Source of the DNA: JAUVPB01 sp965223695
Lineage (GTDB): Bacteria > Actinomycetota > Thermoleophilia > Gaiellales > Gaiellaceae
DNA length: 64,000 bases
Reading direction: 5' to 3'
Assembly: GCA_965223695.1 (NCBI GenBank)
Contig: CBDCXJ010000026.1
Coordinates: 1 to 64,000 of the forward strand
Position numbers and translations under genes: made by a program. This document shows, in pieces, positions 8,378 to 18,058 of this stretch. The notes beneath the pieces are model-generated. The model saw nothing but the letters and a program-made list of their open reading frames with translations. It made no database searches and was not told the origin of the DNA. How positions within the stretch are numbered: position 1 is the first letter of the stretch; the number at the start of each line of letters is the position of its first letter.

Positions 8378-11300
8378 TACACCACTTCTACCGACGTGAC
8401 CGGGATTGATTACAGCGGCAATCTTGCGGTGACGGGGAGTAGTGGTGATTTCACGCTCTCGAAAATCGATGTGTACGCGACGATTGGTGTGCATTGCGAG
8501 ACGACGCCGTGCGATAACAGCGTCTCGAACACCGACTGGTTTGATGGCAACGCGCCGGATCCGCAGTCGATGCCGGGCGGCGGGATTTCGGCGTTTAGTG
8601 CGACGGATCTGCTGGCTGAGCTGTCGGCGTGGAAGACGTTCATCAGCGGTCTTGGTGCGGCCGAGTTGACGATCACCAGTGACATCGAGAACACGGGCTC
8701 CTCGCCGCGTGTCGACAACCTGAACACGATCGACTCGAACGGTGACGGGATCGCGTTGATCGACATCGACCGGGGCGGCAGTGACTTCAAGCTGAACAAT
8801 GCTGATTGGATCCTGCAAGGCGACGCGAACGTGATCGCGATCGTCCGTGTGCTTGATGGCACGAACTTCTTGATGAGCAACTCGAGCATCCTGCTCGGCA
8901 ACGGCGGGATCGGCGGCGGCGGCGTTAGCCAGCCGGTCTCGAGTCTGGGCGTGATCATCGTGAAGCTCGAGGACGACGGTGACAGCTCCGACCAGGTCTT
9001 CAATCCGAGCAACTTCATCCTCAACGGCGTGGCGTTCTGGGACTTCGTCGACATCGGCGAGAACAACGGCAGCAACACGACCGAGATCAACGGCGATAAC
9101 GGTCAGGGCTGCGCGCAGTTCATTAGCCAGGCTGTTGTTTTCAATGACGTGCGTTGGAAGCGCTGTGCGCCGCCGGCGCCGCCCGCGCTGACGCCCGATA
9201 TCGACATTCGCAAGCAGATCGAGGGCCCCGACAGTCACGAGTTCGGCAGCGGCTCGAACGTCACGTTCGAGATCGTCGTCACGAACAACGGCAACGACAC
9301 GCTGAACAACGTGACCGTGACCGACGCCGAGGTGGGGGCGTGTGACAACAACATTGGCACGTTGGCGCCCGCTCAGACGTTCAGCTACATGTGCACCGCG
9401 CTGAACGTGCTCGCGGGCTTCGAGAACATCGCTGCGGTGACGGGCGACCCGGCCTCGGGTGGCAACCAGGTCACCGACGAGGACCCCTCGACGGTGACGA
9501 TCACGCCACCGGACCCGGCGATCGATATCCGCAAACAAGAGGAAGGGCCCGACAGCCGCCAGTTCGGTAGCGGCTCCAACGTCGATTTCGAGATCCGCGT
9601 CGAGAACACCGGCGATGTCACGCTCATCGACGTCACGGTGACCGATTCGAACGCGGGAGACTGCGCCCGCCTTATCGGGACGCTGAACCCCGGCGACGTG
9701 GAGACGTATACGTGCACGCGCACGAGCGTCGTGACCAGCTTCCTCAACACCGCGTTCGTCGAGGGCACGCCTCCGTCGGGCCCGAACGTGACCGACAACG
9801 ATCCCTCGACCGTGACGATCATCCCGCCCAACCCGGCGATCGATATCCGCAAGCAGGAAGAGGGCGATGACATCCGCGATGCGATCAGTGGCTCCGACGT
9901 CGTCTTCAACGTCCGCGTCGAGAACACCGGCGACGTGACGCTCACCAACGTGACCGTCGACGACCCGCTCGAGTCCGACTGCGACCGCGTGATCGGGACG
10001 ATGAATCCCGGCGCCGTCGAGACCTACACCTGCACCACCACGAACGTCCTGGCGGGCTTCAACAACGAGGCCTTCGTTGAAGGGACGCCTCCTGCCGGTC
10101 TGCCGATCGTGAAGGACGACGACCCCTCCGAGGTCACCGTCACCCCCGCCAGCCCGGAGATCTGGATCCGCAAGCAAGCGAAGGGGCCCGACAGCCGTGA
10201 GGTCGCCAGCGGCTCCAACGTCATCTTCGAGATCGAGGTCAAAAACACCGGCAACGTGCCACTCACCGACGTCAAGGTCGACGACATCGCCGTGGCCGAC
10301 TGCCAACGCCCCATCGGGCAGCTCCCCGACCTCGACCCGGGCGCCAGCACCACCTACACCTGCACAGCGTTTGGCATCACAGGGCCCGCCGACCTCGTCA
10401 ACATCGCGGTCGCCACGGGCACCCCCCCGACCGGCGACGACGTCACCGACGAGGACGAGTCGACCGTCACGGTCGCACCCGAACCCAACCCGCGGATCAT
10501 GATCACCAAGCAAGAAGACGGGCCCGACAGCCGCCAGGTCGTCGCGGGCGCCGACGTCGACTTCCTCATCGTGGTCAAGAACATCGGCAACGAAACACTC
10601 AACAACGTCACCGTGACCGACGCGCTCGAGGCGGACTGCAACAAGTTCATCGGAACGCTCAACCCGAACGAGATGGACACCTACACCTGCACCTCGACCG
10701 GGGTCGACGAGACGTTCGACAACGTCGCAAACGTCACCGGCGACCCTGCCTCAGGCGGCGACCCCGTCACTGACAGCGACCCATCAGAGGTCATCGTCGA
10801 TCCGGCAGACCCGGCCATTGACATCCGCAAGCAGGCAGAGGGGTTCGAGACGCGCGCGTTCTTGGTGGGTGAGCCCGTCGTGTTCGAGATCGAGGTTACG
10901 AACACGGGCAACGTGACCCTCACGAACGTGACTGTTACCGACCCGCTCGCGGCCGACTGTGCGCGCGAGAGCGGAACGCTCCCGGACCTCGATCCCGGTG
11001 AGAGCACCAGCTACACCTGCGAGCTCGCAGGCGGCGCCACGACCTCGTTGACGAACGTCGCGACCGTCGCCGGCACCGCGCCCGGCGGGACGACGGTCGG
11101 CGACAACGACCCCTCGGCGATCACGGTGAGCGTCGAGCCCGATCCGAAGATCGACATCCGCAAGCAGGCCGAAGGCGCCGACACCCGCGCGTTCCTGGTC
11201 GGCGACCCTGTCACCTTCTTGATCGTGGTCACCAACACCGGCAACGTCACCCTCACCGACGTCACCGTGACCGACCCGCTCGAGCCCGCCTGCGCGGCCA

Positions 11301-12697
11301 TGCTCGGCACCCTCCTGCCCGGCGAAACGGTCAGCTACACCTGCGCGATCCCAGGCGGCGCCACCAGCAGCTTCACCAACCTCGCCACCGTCACCGGCAA
11401 CCCACCCACCGGCGACCCCGTCACCGACGACGACCCCAGCAGCATCACCGTCAGTGACGTGCCCGATCCGCAGATCGATATTCGTAAGCAGGCGGAGGGC
11501 TTTGACACGCGCGCTTTCCTGGTCGGTGAGCCGGTCGAGTTCGAGATCGTGGTCACCAACACCGGCAACGTCACCCTCACCAACGTCGAGGTGACCGACC
11601 CGCTCGTGCCCGAGTGCGCGATGAGCCTGGGCACCCTGACGCCCGGCCAGTCAACGAGCTACACCTGCATGATCACCGGCGGCGCCACCAGCTCGCTGAC
11701 CAACATCGCGACCGTGACCGGCGACCCACCCACCGGCGACCCCGTCACCGACGACGACCCAAGCGAGATCACCGTCAGCGACGTTCGCGCACCTGCGATC
11801 GACATCCGCAAAGAGACCGAAGGCACCGACACACGCACGTTCGGCATTGGTGAGCCGGCCGAGTTCGAGATCGAGGTCACGAACACCGGCAACGTGACGC
11901 TGACGAACGTAAGCGTGACGGATGCGCTCGTGCCTGGCTGTGACGCGAGTCTCGGGACGCTGCTCGTCGGCGAGACCGTGAGCTACACGTGCGCGATCCC
12001 GGGCGGCGCTACGACGTCGTTCACAAACGTCGCCACCGTCACGGCCGACCCGCCAACCGGCGACCCCGTCACCGACGAGGACCCCTCCGAGGTCATCCTC
12101 GACCCGGCGAAGTGCGTTCCGCTGAAGAAGGGCAAGCCACCGGTCTGCGCTCCGCCCAAGAAGACCGACCCGCCGAAGAAGACTGACCCGCCGAAGGCCG
12201 ATCCACCAAAGGTGGATCCACCCAAGGGCGGCGGATCTTCGAGTGGGGGCAAGGGCTTCATCGTGATCGACTTCAACACCGACCCGATTTGCGTGCCTGG
12301 CAAGGCAACGATCAAGCACGAGCAGATCGGCGGTAAGAACAAGCTGTGGACGCTCTTTGGCAAGAAGGGCGCGAAGACGCGCTTCTTCAAGAGCGGTCGC
12401 AAATACGGCAAGGTCTACCGCAGCAAGGGCACCGGCAACGGCTACTTCGTGTTCGCCCGTGCGTACATCCTGGCGAACGTGAACGTGATGAACGGTGTTC
12501 CGACCACGCCGGAGGTCGAACGCTCGCTTCGGTTCGCCAAGAAGTACTTCTCGAAGCTCAAGCCGCGCTCGATGAACATCAGGCACGCACTGCGCGGCAA
12601 GAACCTCAAGGCAAAAAGGAAGCGGTTGCGGGCACTGAAGGATTGGGCGAAGACCCTGCGTCACCATCGGGCCGTGCCGCGACGAGGGAGGTTGCTT
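8378..12697 (+). pseudogene. DUF11-repeat surface protein, 3' piece (nine repeats)
   Basis: After a beta-rich region (to about 9190), nine tandem repeats of about 107 aa each begin with (I/L)DIRKQ-x-EG-x-D and contain V-x-NTGNVTLTNVTVTD, GTL-x-PGE-x-x-SYTC and VTDDDPS. This is the DUF11/isopeptide-like Ig-type repeat common in cell-surface proteins. A Lys-Pro-Asp linker (DPPK repeated) and a basic C-terminal domain follow. The two cysteines per repeat could pair. The frame has no stop before the next gene's ATG at 12698. It probably served as a long surface stalk or adhesin; it is now separated from its signal peptide. Confidence 0.8.
9197..12110 (+). repeat. Nine tandem DUF11-type coding repeats
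   Basis: Nine units of about 320 bp start at the IDIRKQ-like motif. Units 6-9 share near-identical openings (KQAEG-x-DTRAFLVG or similar) and are closer to each other than to units 1-5, which carry KQEEGPDSR-type openings. The pattern suggests recent duplication or gene conversion in the 3' half. Confidence 0.8.
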
Positions 12698-13176
12698 ATG
12701 CGGGACGAGTACTCGGTCGACCGTTATGACCGGCGGAAGGTTCTTCTTGGGGCTGCCGGGGCGGTCGCCGGTGGCGGTGTTGCGGCCGCGCTGATCGGTG
12801 CGGACGGTGCATTCGCTAGCGGTAAGTCGCCCACCACGGCCATCACCGACACGGGAAGATGCGCAAGATCTCGGCGCCGAATCCGATCGCCGGCGGCTTT
12901 GTATTCCCCTACCGCGGCGTTGAGGAGTTCACGGGTCACATTTTCGGGGCCGGACCCGTGGGTCAGGTGCTTCCTCACACTCAGGTGCCGCTCGAGGGCA
13001 ACGTCGAGCCAAGCGTGGTGGGTGACTTCCACGGGAGCATCGCGATGGGCTTCCTCATCGGCGAGGTCGACTCGAGCGATGGCCCCCAGAATCTGGAAGT
13101 CGACCTTCGGGTCATGCAGGGCGATTACATCGGAGAGGACGGAAAGCAGCAGTACGGCACTTTCGCCCTGTTCTGA
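12698..13176 (+). pseudogene. Tat-signal secreted protein, frameshifted
   Basis: The ATG at 12698 follows GGGAGG. The N-terminus MRDEYSVDRYDRRKVLLGAA has a twin-arginine pair before a hydrophobic Ala/Gly segment, a Tat signal. Near 12855 a missing base moves the frame. Reading on from KMRKISAPNPIAGGFVFPYR gives the mature domain (FHGSIAMGFLIGEVDSSDG, VMQGDYIGEDGKQQYG), ending at 13176. With one base restored it is about 160 aa. The start lies in the same frame as the upstream DUF11 piece, with no stop between. The fold may resemble dirigent/allene-oxide-cyclase-like barrels, but I cannot confirm this. Confidence 0.6.
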
Positions 13177-13187
13177 GTAGACACGTT

Positions 13188-13206
13188 TGACCCCGGTGCG
13201 GGGTCA
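13188..13206. repeat. Short hairpin between secreted-protein genes
   Basis: TGACCCC (13188-13194) and GGGGTCA (13200-13206) form a perfect 7-bp stem, 12 bases after the stop of the Tat-signal gene. Terminator or attenuator-like, without a T tract. Confidence 0.35.
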
Positions 13207-13218
13207 CAACTCCATGAC

Positions 13219-13665
13219 ATGAACGGTGGGATCCGACCGTCTGGTCTGTTTTGGACGGTCCAGATCCCCGACCATTCTTTCTGGATCAGCGGGGATCGCC
13301 GTAAAGCTCGCCTTCGCCTTCGTGACGTGTGCCTGATCGACACATTCCAGTTCGCTGCGGTCTACGACTCGCCGGCTCTGGTCAGCTGCGACGTCAAGTG
13401 GTGTGCCACAGGCAAGTCAGAGAAGCAGGGCCTGGGTCTGAAGGCGAGGGACGACCTCTCGCAGGCCTTCGAGGGCGACCTTGCTGTAGCCGACGCCGAC
13501 GGCTGGTTCGCTGGCTGGGGAATGGGCTACGACTTCAAGGGCCACGCAAAGACCAATCCTCAAGGCTTCGCGGAAATGGGAACGGAACGCAACGGCCTCA
13601 TGCTCGGCGGTGGGAAGATGGACGCTCCGGCCAAGGCGCCTCCCGCGAAAGAGAAGGTGAAGTAG
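13219..13665 (+). CDS. Hypothetical protein, companion of the Tat-signal protein
   Basis: 148 aa, starting MNGGIRPSGLFWTVQIPDHS. It contains DRRKARLRLRDVCLIDTFQF, a beta-strand pair, then CDVKWCATG and a Lys/Pro/Ala-rich tail (KAPPAKEKVK). There is no signal peptide and no good ribosome site, so the start is uncertain. Its position 42 bases after the Tat-signal gene and before two hairpins suggests a shared transcript. I do not recognise a characterised family. Confidence 0.55.
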   Translation: MNGGIRPSGLFWTVQIPDHSFWISGDRRKARLRLRDVCLIDTFQFAAVYDSPALVSCDVKWCATGKSEKQGLGLKARDDLSQAFEGDLAVADADGWFAGWGMGYDFKGHAKTNPQGFAEMGTERNGLMLGGGKMDAPAKAPPAKEKVK

Positions 13666-13680
13666 CAACAACTCTCGACC

Positions 13681-13737
13681 GGTGGAGCGCACTCCACCGT
13701 GACGCAAAGACGGGGCGCAGCCGAGCTGCGCCCCGTC
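13681..13737. terminator. Two tandem hairpins
   Basis: GGTGGAG (13681-13687) pairs with CTCCACC (13692-13698). GACGGGGCGCAG (13709-13720) pairs perfectly with CTGCGCCCCGTC (13726-13737) over 12 bp around a CCGAG loop. They lie between convergent genes ending at 13665 and 13823, so the second is a likely bidirectional terminator. Confidence 0.65.
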
Positions 13738-13822
13738 GCGTTCATGCAACTTGGTGTCCGATCTGCTGTGTGATGTGCACGGGTCGTCTCGCGCCGCTCG
13801 GAGGCCGTCGCCGGCGAGCCGG

Positions 13823-14817
13823 CTAGGACGCTTCGAGCCGGGGTACGACCTCGTCGATCAGCAGCCGCAACGTCTGCAGAGCAGCCTCGTTCGGCATCCC
13901 GGGCCACTGCACGCGGAACGCGAGCTCGGTCGCGCCCAGCCGGGCGGCCGCCTCGCGCAGCTCGTCGGCAACCGTGGTCGGCGCGCCCAGGATGAAGCGG
14001 CCGCGGCGGAGCTCGTCCCACTCCTTGCGCAGGGTGTCGGTCGGGGGCATCACGTCGCTCTGGCCCCAGTCGACGTACGCCTTGTACTTGGTATCGAGGA
14101 AGGGCCGGGCGACCTCTTCGGCCTCGCCGTCGGTGGCGCGAACGCAGACTTCCCGGATCACAGGCAGCTCGGCAGGAGCTCCGCCACGTTCGCGATGGAA
14201 GATCTCCATCTGCCGCTCGAGCTCATCGAGCTTCGCGTGCGGATTCACGAGCCAGGTATCTGAATGGCGGGCCGCTCGCTCACGGCGGCGTCGTTGTTCG
14301 CGGCGAGCCAGATCGGCGGGCGGGGCTCCTGGACGGGCCGTAGCTCCAGGCGCTGTCGATCGAGCAGATACCCGGGGCCCTCGGCGGTGACGACCTCGCC
14401 CTCGAGGAGCCTTCTCACCACCTCGATCTTCCCGAGCATGGTCGGGATGCGCCGATCGAAGACGCCGAACGCCTGGTTCTCCTCCTCGCGATAGCCCAGG
14501 CCCACCCCGAGGACAAACCGCCCGTTCGAGAGGATGTCCAGCGTCGCCGCGTTCTCGGCGAGCTCGACCGGGTTGAGCAACGTGGCCAGTGCGATGCCGG
14601 CCACGAGCCGCATCTCGCCGGTCTCTGGGACGAGTCGGCCGAGCAGCGGCATCGGCTGGAGTTGCCGGTACGGCGTCGACAGGAAGTGCTGGGGCACCAT
14701 GACGCTGTGCCAGCCCGCATCGCGGGCCACATGGACCTGCTCGAGCTGGGCGTCGACGGCCGCCACGATGTCACCGTCGGGTGCGAACTGAGGCAGGACG
14801 AAGAGGCCGTATCGCAC
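13823..14817 (-). pseudogene. LLM class oxidoreductase, split by a frameshift
   Basis: The N-terminal part (14817 to about 14265) is MRYGLFVLPQFAPDGDIVAA, with VAGIALATLLNPVELAENAA, SNGRFVLGVGLGYREEE and PPIWLAANNDAAV, typical of F420/FMN luciferase-like enzymes. Near 14265 a one-base indel ends the frame. The next frame continues with RHSDTWLVNPHAKLDELERQ and runs to a normal C-terminus at 13823. Corrected length is about 330 aa. The coding quality on both sides is high, so either a very recent mutation or a sequencing error. Confidence 0.85.
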
Positions 14818-14903
14818 GGCGGCAGGCTAATTGACGGGAGCGCGGGGCCCGCGCAGCTCAGCACGAGCGGGGCATGGCGTGTGGTGCGACTAGCGTTGCC
14901 GGG

Positions 14904-15485
14904 ATGGGACGCCGAGCGCGCATGGCTTGTCTCGCTGGCCTAGCGGCCCTCGCGCTACTAACCGGCGCTTGTGGCACCGCCGAGCCGGGCGAGTTGTCCA
15001 GCCAAGGGGCAATGCTGCCAGTCCGTGATGGGCCACGTCCGTTCACGACCGCGGGCGTGCCGCACATTCAGGTCGACGTCGATCCGGTCCCGGAGGTCGA
15101 TGAGACGTTGCGTGCTCGCGCGTTCGCGCTCCCGGGTGTCGAGAACCGACCGACCGTTGTCTCGTTGCCCGGCGGTCGTGGCCTCTGGCTCGTCGAGGAG
15201 GTGACGCTTGCTCAGCCGGAGCTGATCCTCCGCGGGCGGGAGTTCAGTCACTTCCACACGGACGGGAGCCTCCACGTTCCGTTGCCGGTCGGTCGAGCGT
15301 GTGAGGCTGTCGAGGCCGGCTGGGCTGTCTTCCATCCCTGGGTCGATCGCGAAGAGGTTCCGGACGGGCTGGTGATGTTGTTCACGCCTCAGTCGAACGA
15401 GGAGGCGGAGGTGACCCTGCAGCTGATCGTCGACTCGTACAACTTCATCACTGGACGCGAGATCGACCCGGCCGCGCTCGGCTGA
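14904..15485 (+). CDS. Lipoprotein with luciferase-family (DUF5519-like) domain
   Basis: About 193 aa. The ATG at 14904 opens MGRRARMACLAGLAALALLT followed by GAC, a lipobox with Cys near residue 23. The mature domain has FALPGVENRPTVVSLPGG, EFSHFHTDGSLHVPLPV and DSYNFITGRE. The (E/A)F-x-H-x-H-x-DGSLH-x-PLP core matches what I recall of DUF5519 proteins, which have no firm function. The protein would be anchored on the outer face of the membrane. It stands alone between leftward genes. Confidence 0.65.
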   Translation: MGRRARMACLAGLAALALLTGACGTAEPGELSSQGAMLPVRDGPRPFTTAGVPHIQVDVDPVPEVDETLRARAFALPGVENRPTVVSLPGGRGLWLVEEVTLAQPELILRGREFSHFHTDGSLHVPLPVGRACEAVEAGWAVFHPWVDREEVPDGLVMLFTPQSNEEAEVTLQLIVDSYNFITGREIDPAALG

Positions 15486-15662
15486 CCTGCTCAGATCAGA
15501 CTCGGGCGCAAGGGCCCGGTTGGACGCTCAGAAGTCTGTCTCACCACACGCCGCATTGACACTCGACGGTCTGATCCAAGACTTGCCACCTGAACTTCAC
15601 CGACTCGGACAGCACCCCGCAGCCCGTACAGCTCAAGGCAAAGCCGTCTTCCACCTCGGAGA

Positions 15663-17366
15663 TCAAGTCGCCGGTCGCAGTTTCTTCCGTCGCTTTGGTT
15701 TGACCAGCTCGGGCATTGAAAGCCGCTCGAGCTCGAGATAGCGAACCTCTTCGGCCGGTTTGACACGCGACGCGTCGGGCACCCGTAACGAGATCCACTG
15801 ATGCAGCCAGCTCGCTTCCGGCCACCCGAGATAGTTGAGCCTGGCGTACATCGCTTCGGTTCCAAGTTCACGTTCGAGGTCTTCGGCCATTGAAGTGTCA
15901 CCGTCGCCGCTGTCGTTGACCTGCCATCGATCGGGCTCGGTCGCCATGATGTGCGCCGCGTCGATGCGGATCGGCTCACGCACCTCGTCGGGCCCGTTCC
16001 AGTCGAGGAACGCCTCGACACGGTCGATATCGGTGAACCCAAACACGCGAGTCTGGTCGGAGCTCGCCTCGATCTCGTCGAGAAAGCCATCTCGGTCTTC
16101 GGTGGTTGTGGGATCCTCGAGCGTGTCTGCCGCGAACAAGATGACGAACCTCGCGCCAATGCCAAGCGGCTTGCGTCGTAGAACTCGTCCCATGCGTTGA
16201 ATCATCTGACGGCGCGTACGACTCGCGCTCACGACGACGCCGAGGTTCGCGTTCGGCACCTCAACTCCCTCGTCGAGGACTCGTGGAGCGGCGACCGCGT
16301 CAAGCTCGCCCGTGCGCAAGGCAGCCAGGATGTGTTCGCGAGCGTTGCGTGGCGTATCGCCCGTGATGACCTCGATACTCAACTCGCTTTCGAGGCGGTT
16401 GATCGCATGGTTCGCCGCCCGCACGGTCTCGGTGAATACGAGTGCACCCTGGGCGCGGCGGAGGGTCGCAGCCAGCGCGGTCAGCGCCTTGTATTTGGCA
16501 GCGCTGTTCGCGACGATCTCGCGACGTTTGCCCAGCGCATCGAGGTACTCGCGCGCTGCGCGACCATTTTCGCTGGCGTCCTGGTCGGCCAGGTGCGCGA
16601 CTGCTGCAAGGAAGTCGGAGAAGTTCCCGGGCATCTGCGGGATCGCTCGCAGTACTCGTCGAGACTCGACCAGTTGCCGTTCGGTCGGGGCGTAGTCCGA
16701 GCGTTCCTTGCTCTCGAGAGGCACCGAGACAAAGGCGACCCGAGGCTGCGCGCAAACGCCGTCCGCGATGGCAGCCGCGAAGTCGTATCGGAAGCACACA
16801 CCACCGAAGTACGGCAGGATCACTCGGTCGATCGCGTCGTCGCTTCGCTCGAGCGTGGCGGTCAGTCCCATGCGCTCGTTGTAGGCGCCTATGAGCGACT
16901 TGCGGAGGATGCCGCCGCCGAATCCGTGGCACTCGTCGGCGATCAGAAGGCCATCCCGGGCCTCGCCCGGCACCGGCCGCAGACTTGCCGCGGAGTGGCG
17001 GGTGGCGACGAGCACGTCGCGGCCATCTGGCCGGTCGCGCTTGCTGTCGCCCAAACGGCCAACGTCGAGGTCGGGGAACGCCGTAGTGAGCTGCTCGTAC
17101 CACTGCGCGATCAGGACACGGGTCGGTACAACGACCAGCACGAAGACGCCGCAGCGATGGGCATCGGCGATGGCCGCCATCGCCATGTCGGTCTTCCCCG
17201 ATCCCGTGACCGCTTCGACGATGCCGCGGCGCCCGCATCGCAACCACGCGGTCAGCGCATCGAGTTGCCACTCATAGAGAAAGCGATCTGGTCGACATCG
17301 CGTAGTGCGGTCGCGAAACACAGCGACGTATTGAAGCGGCTCAACACGATGTCGCGCAGCCGCCAC
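15663..17366 (-). CDS. SF2 DEAD/DEAH-type DNA/RNA helicase
   Basis: 567 aa. Walker A VTGSGKT is at 53-59, the Walker B/DEAH-box variant DECH at 144-147, GLTATLER (motif III) at about 167-174 and motif VI QRMGRVLRR at 390-398. The spacing fits two RecA-like lobes of an XPB/ERCC3- or type-III-restriction-like superfamily 2 ATPase. A following domain of about 120 aa (residues 430-567) is of unknown function. GTG start at 17366. The protein ends KKLRPAT, but one base away the frame continues into a CxxC/CxC tail (see findings). It probably acts in DNA repair or nucleic-acid unwinding; no partner genes adjoin it. Confidence 0.85.
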   Translation of the reverse strand: MAAARHRVEPLQYVAVFRDRTTRCRPDRFLYEWQLDALTAWLRCGRRGIVEAVTGSGKTDMAMAAIADAHRCGVFVLVVVPTRVLIAQWYEQLTTAFPDLDVGRLGDSKRDRPDGRDVLVATRHSAASLRPVPGEARDGLLIADECHGFGGGILRKSLIGAYNERMGLTATLERSDDAIDRVILPYFGGVCFRYDFAAAIADGVCAQPRVAFVSVPLESKERSDYAPTERQLVESRRVLRAIPQMPGNFSDFLAAVAHLADQDASENGRAAREYLDALGKRREIVANSAAKYKALTALAATLRRAQGALVFTETVRAANHAINRLESELSIEVITGDTPRNAREHILAALRTGELDAVAAPRVLDEGVEVPNANLGVVVSASRTRRQMIQRMGRVLRRKPLGIGARFVILFAADTLEDPTTTEDRDGFLDEIEASSDQTRVFGFTDIDRVEAFLDWNGPDEVREPIRIDAAHIMATEPDRWQVNDSGDGDTSMAEDLERELGTEAMYARLNYLGWPEASWLHQWISLRVPDASRVKPAEEVRYLELERLSMPELVKPKRRKKLRPAT

Positions 17367-17459
17367 GCACCGGCGGCCGGTGCAGACTTCTCACCGACCC
17401 GATCAAATCTGTTGTGGCGCGCCCGAAAGGGGGTACAGCGAGCGGACTGTAGGTACGGG

Positions 17460-17969
17460 CTAAGAGACGGTTAGCGTCCCTTCCATGCCCGCCTCTCGAT
17501 GGCCCGGCACCGAACAGAAGAACGTATAGGTACCGGCCCGAGGCTTGAACGTGATCGGCGCGTCGGCCATGGTCACGACCTCACCTTCCACCTTTTCGAA
17601 GAGGGGTGACGCATTGACGCCCACACCCTCAACGGCGACGTTGTGCGGTGTAGCCGAGGGGTTGGTAAACGCGATCGTAACCTCACCGCCCTCTTCTTCT
17701 GGGTTGCTGCAGCCGACATCGCCGAAGTTATCCGTGCCTCCGCCGCACTGCACCTCTAGCTCCGTCGTGTCATAGGCGAGCGATCCGTCTTCGAGAGCGA
17801 TGAGTGCAACGACATTGCTGCCGCTGCCCGCGTTGGCTGGCTCCTCTGCTGGCGCTGCCGGTTCTGATGGAGCCGCCGGCTCAACAGAGCCGTCGTCATC
17901 GCCGCCGCAAGCGGCCACGCCGGTTGCTAGCGCGATGATCGCGATCGCGAGTAGGAAAATGTGTTTCAT
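17460..17969 (-). CDS. Cupredoxin-like copper-binding lipoprotein
   Basis: 169 aa from the ATG at 17969, chosen because GGAGGG lies just upstream; an in-frame TTG four codons earlier overlaps that site. A lipoprotein signal peptide ends GVAAC (Cys21). A Pro/Glu/Ala linker precedes a plastocyanin/azurin-type fold with type-1 copper ligands His109 (TPHNVAVEG), Cys152, His157 and Met162 (CSVPGHREAGM). It would carry electrons at the outer face of the membrane, perhaps to or from a respiratory oxidase. Two extra Cys (75 and 87) may form a disulfide. Confidence 0.88.
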   Translation of the reverse strand: MKHIFLLAIAIIALATGVAACGGDDDGSVEPAAPSEPAAPAEEPANAGSGSNVVALIALEDGSLAYDTTELEVQCGGGTDNFGDVGCSNPEEEGGEVTIAFTNPSATPHNVAVEGVGVNASPLFEKVEGEVVTMADAPITFKPRAGTYTFFCSVPGHREAGMEGTLTVS

Positions 17970-17980
17970 GGAACCCTCCA

Positions 17981-18010
17981 ATCGCGAGTTCAGATCTCGC
18001 CGTCCCGGCT
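17981..18010 (+). other. Second tRNA 3'-end-like fragment
   Basis: ATCGCGAGTTCA then GATCTCGCCGTCCCGGCT repeats the T-arm and acceptor 3' strand seen at 2056-2084 with two mismatches, in the same orientation. No anticodon arm precedes it; it lies directly upstream of the cupredoxin ribosome site. It is too short to be a tRNA gene and may be an attachment-site remnant. Confidence 0.45.
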
Positions 18011-18058
18011 ACAAGCAACACGCGATGCCCACGGGCTCTGGCGCGACTGGCTCGTCCA

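Noticed and set aside
8363..10513. 716-aa open frame antisense to the DUF11 repeats
   Set aside because: Its repetitive V/D/A/R composition mirrors the repeats on the other strand, with no ribosome site or known motif. High GC content keeps antisense frames open.
9197..12110. Possible CRISPR-like or satellite repeat array
   Set aside because: Units are about 320 bp, vary in sequence and stay in one coding frame; they encode protein domains.
15541..15825. Separate small zinc-binding protein gene
   Set aside because: The N-terminal half of this frame overlaps conserved helicase coding sequence and reads poorly; only the last 45 residues look real, so it is treated as a possible helicase tail.
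17460..17981. Longer cupredoxin reading frame starting at a TTG
   Set aside because: The extra four codons overlap the GGAGGG ribosome site of the ATG that opens the signal peptide.
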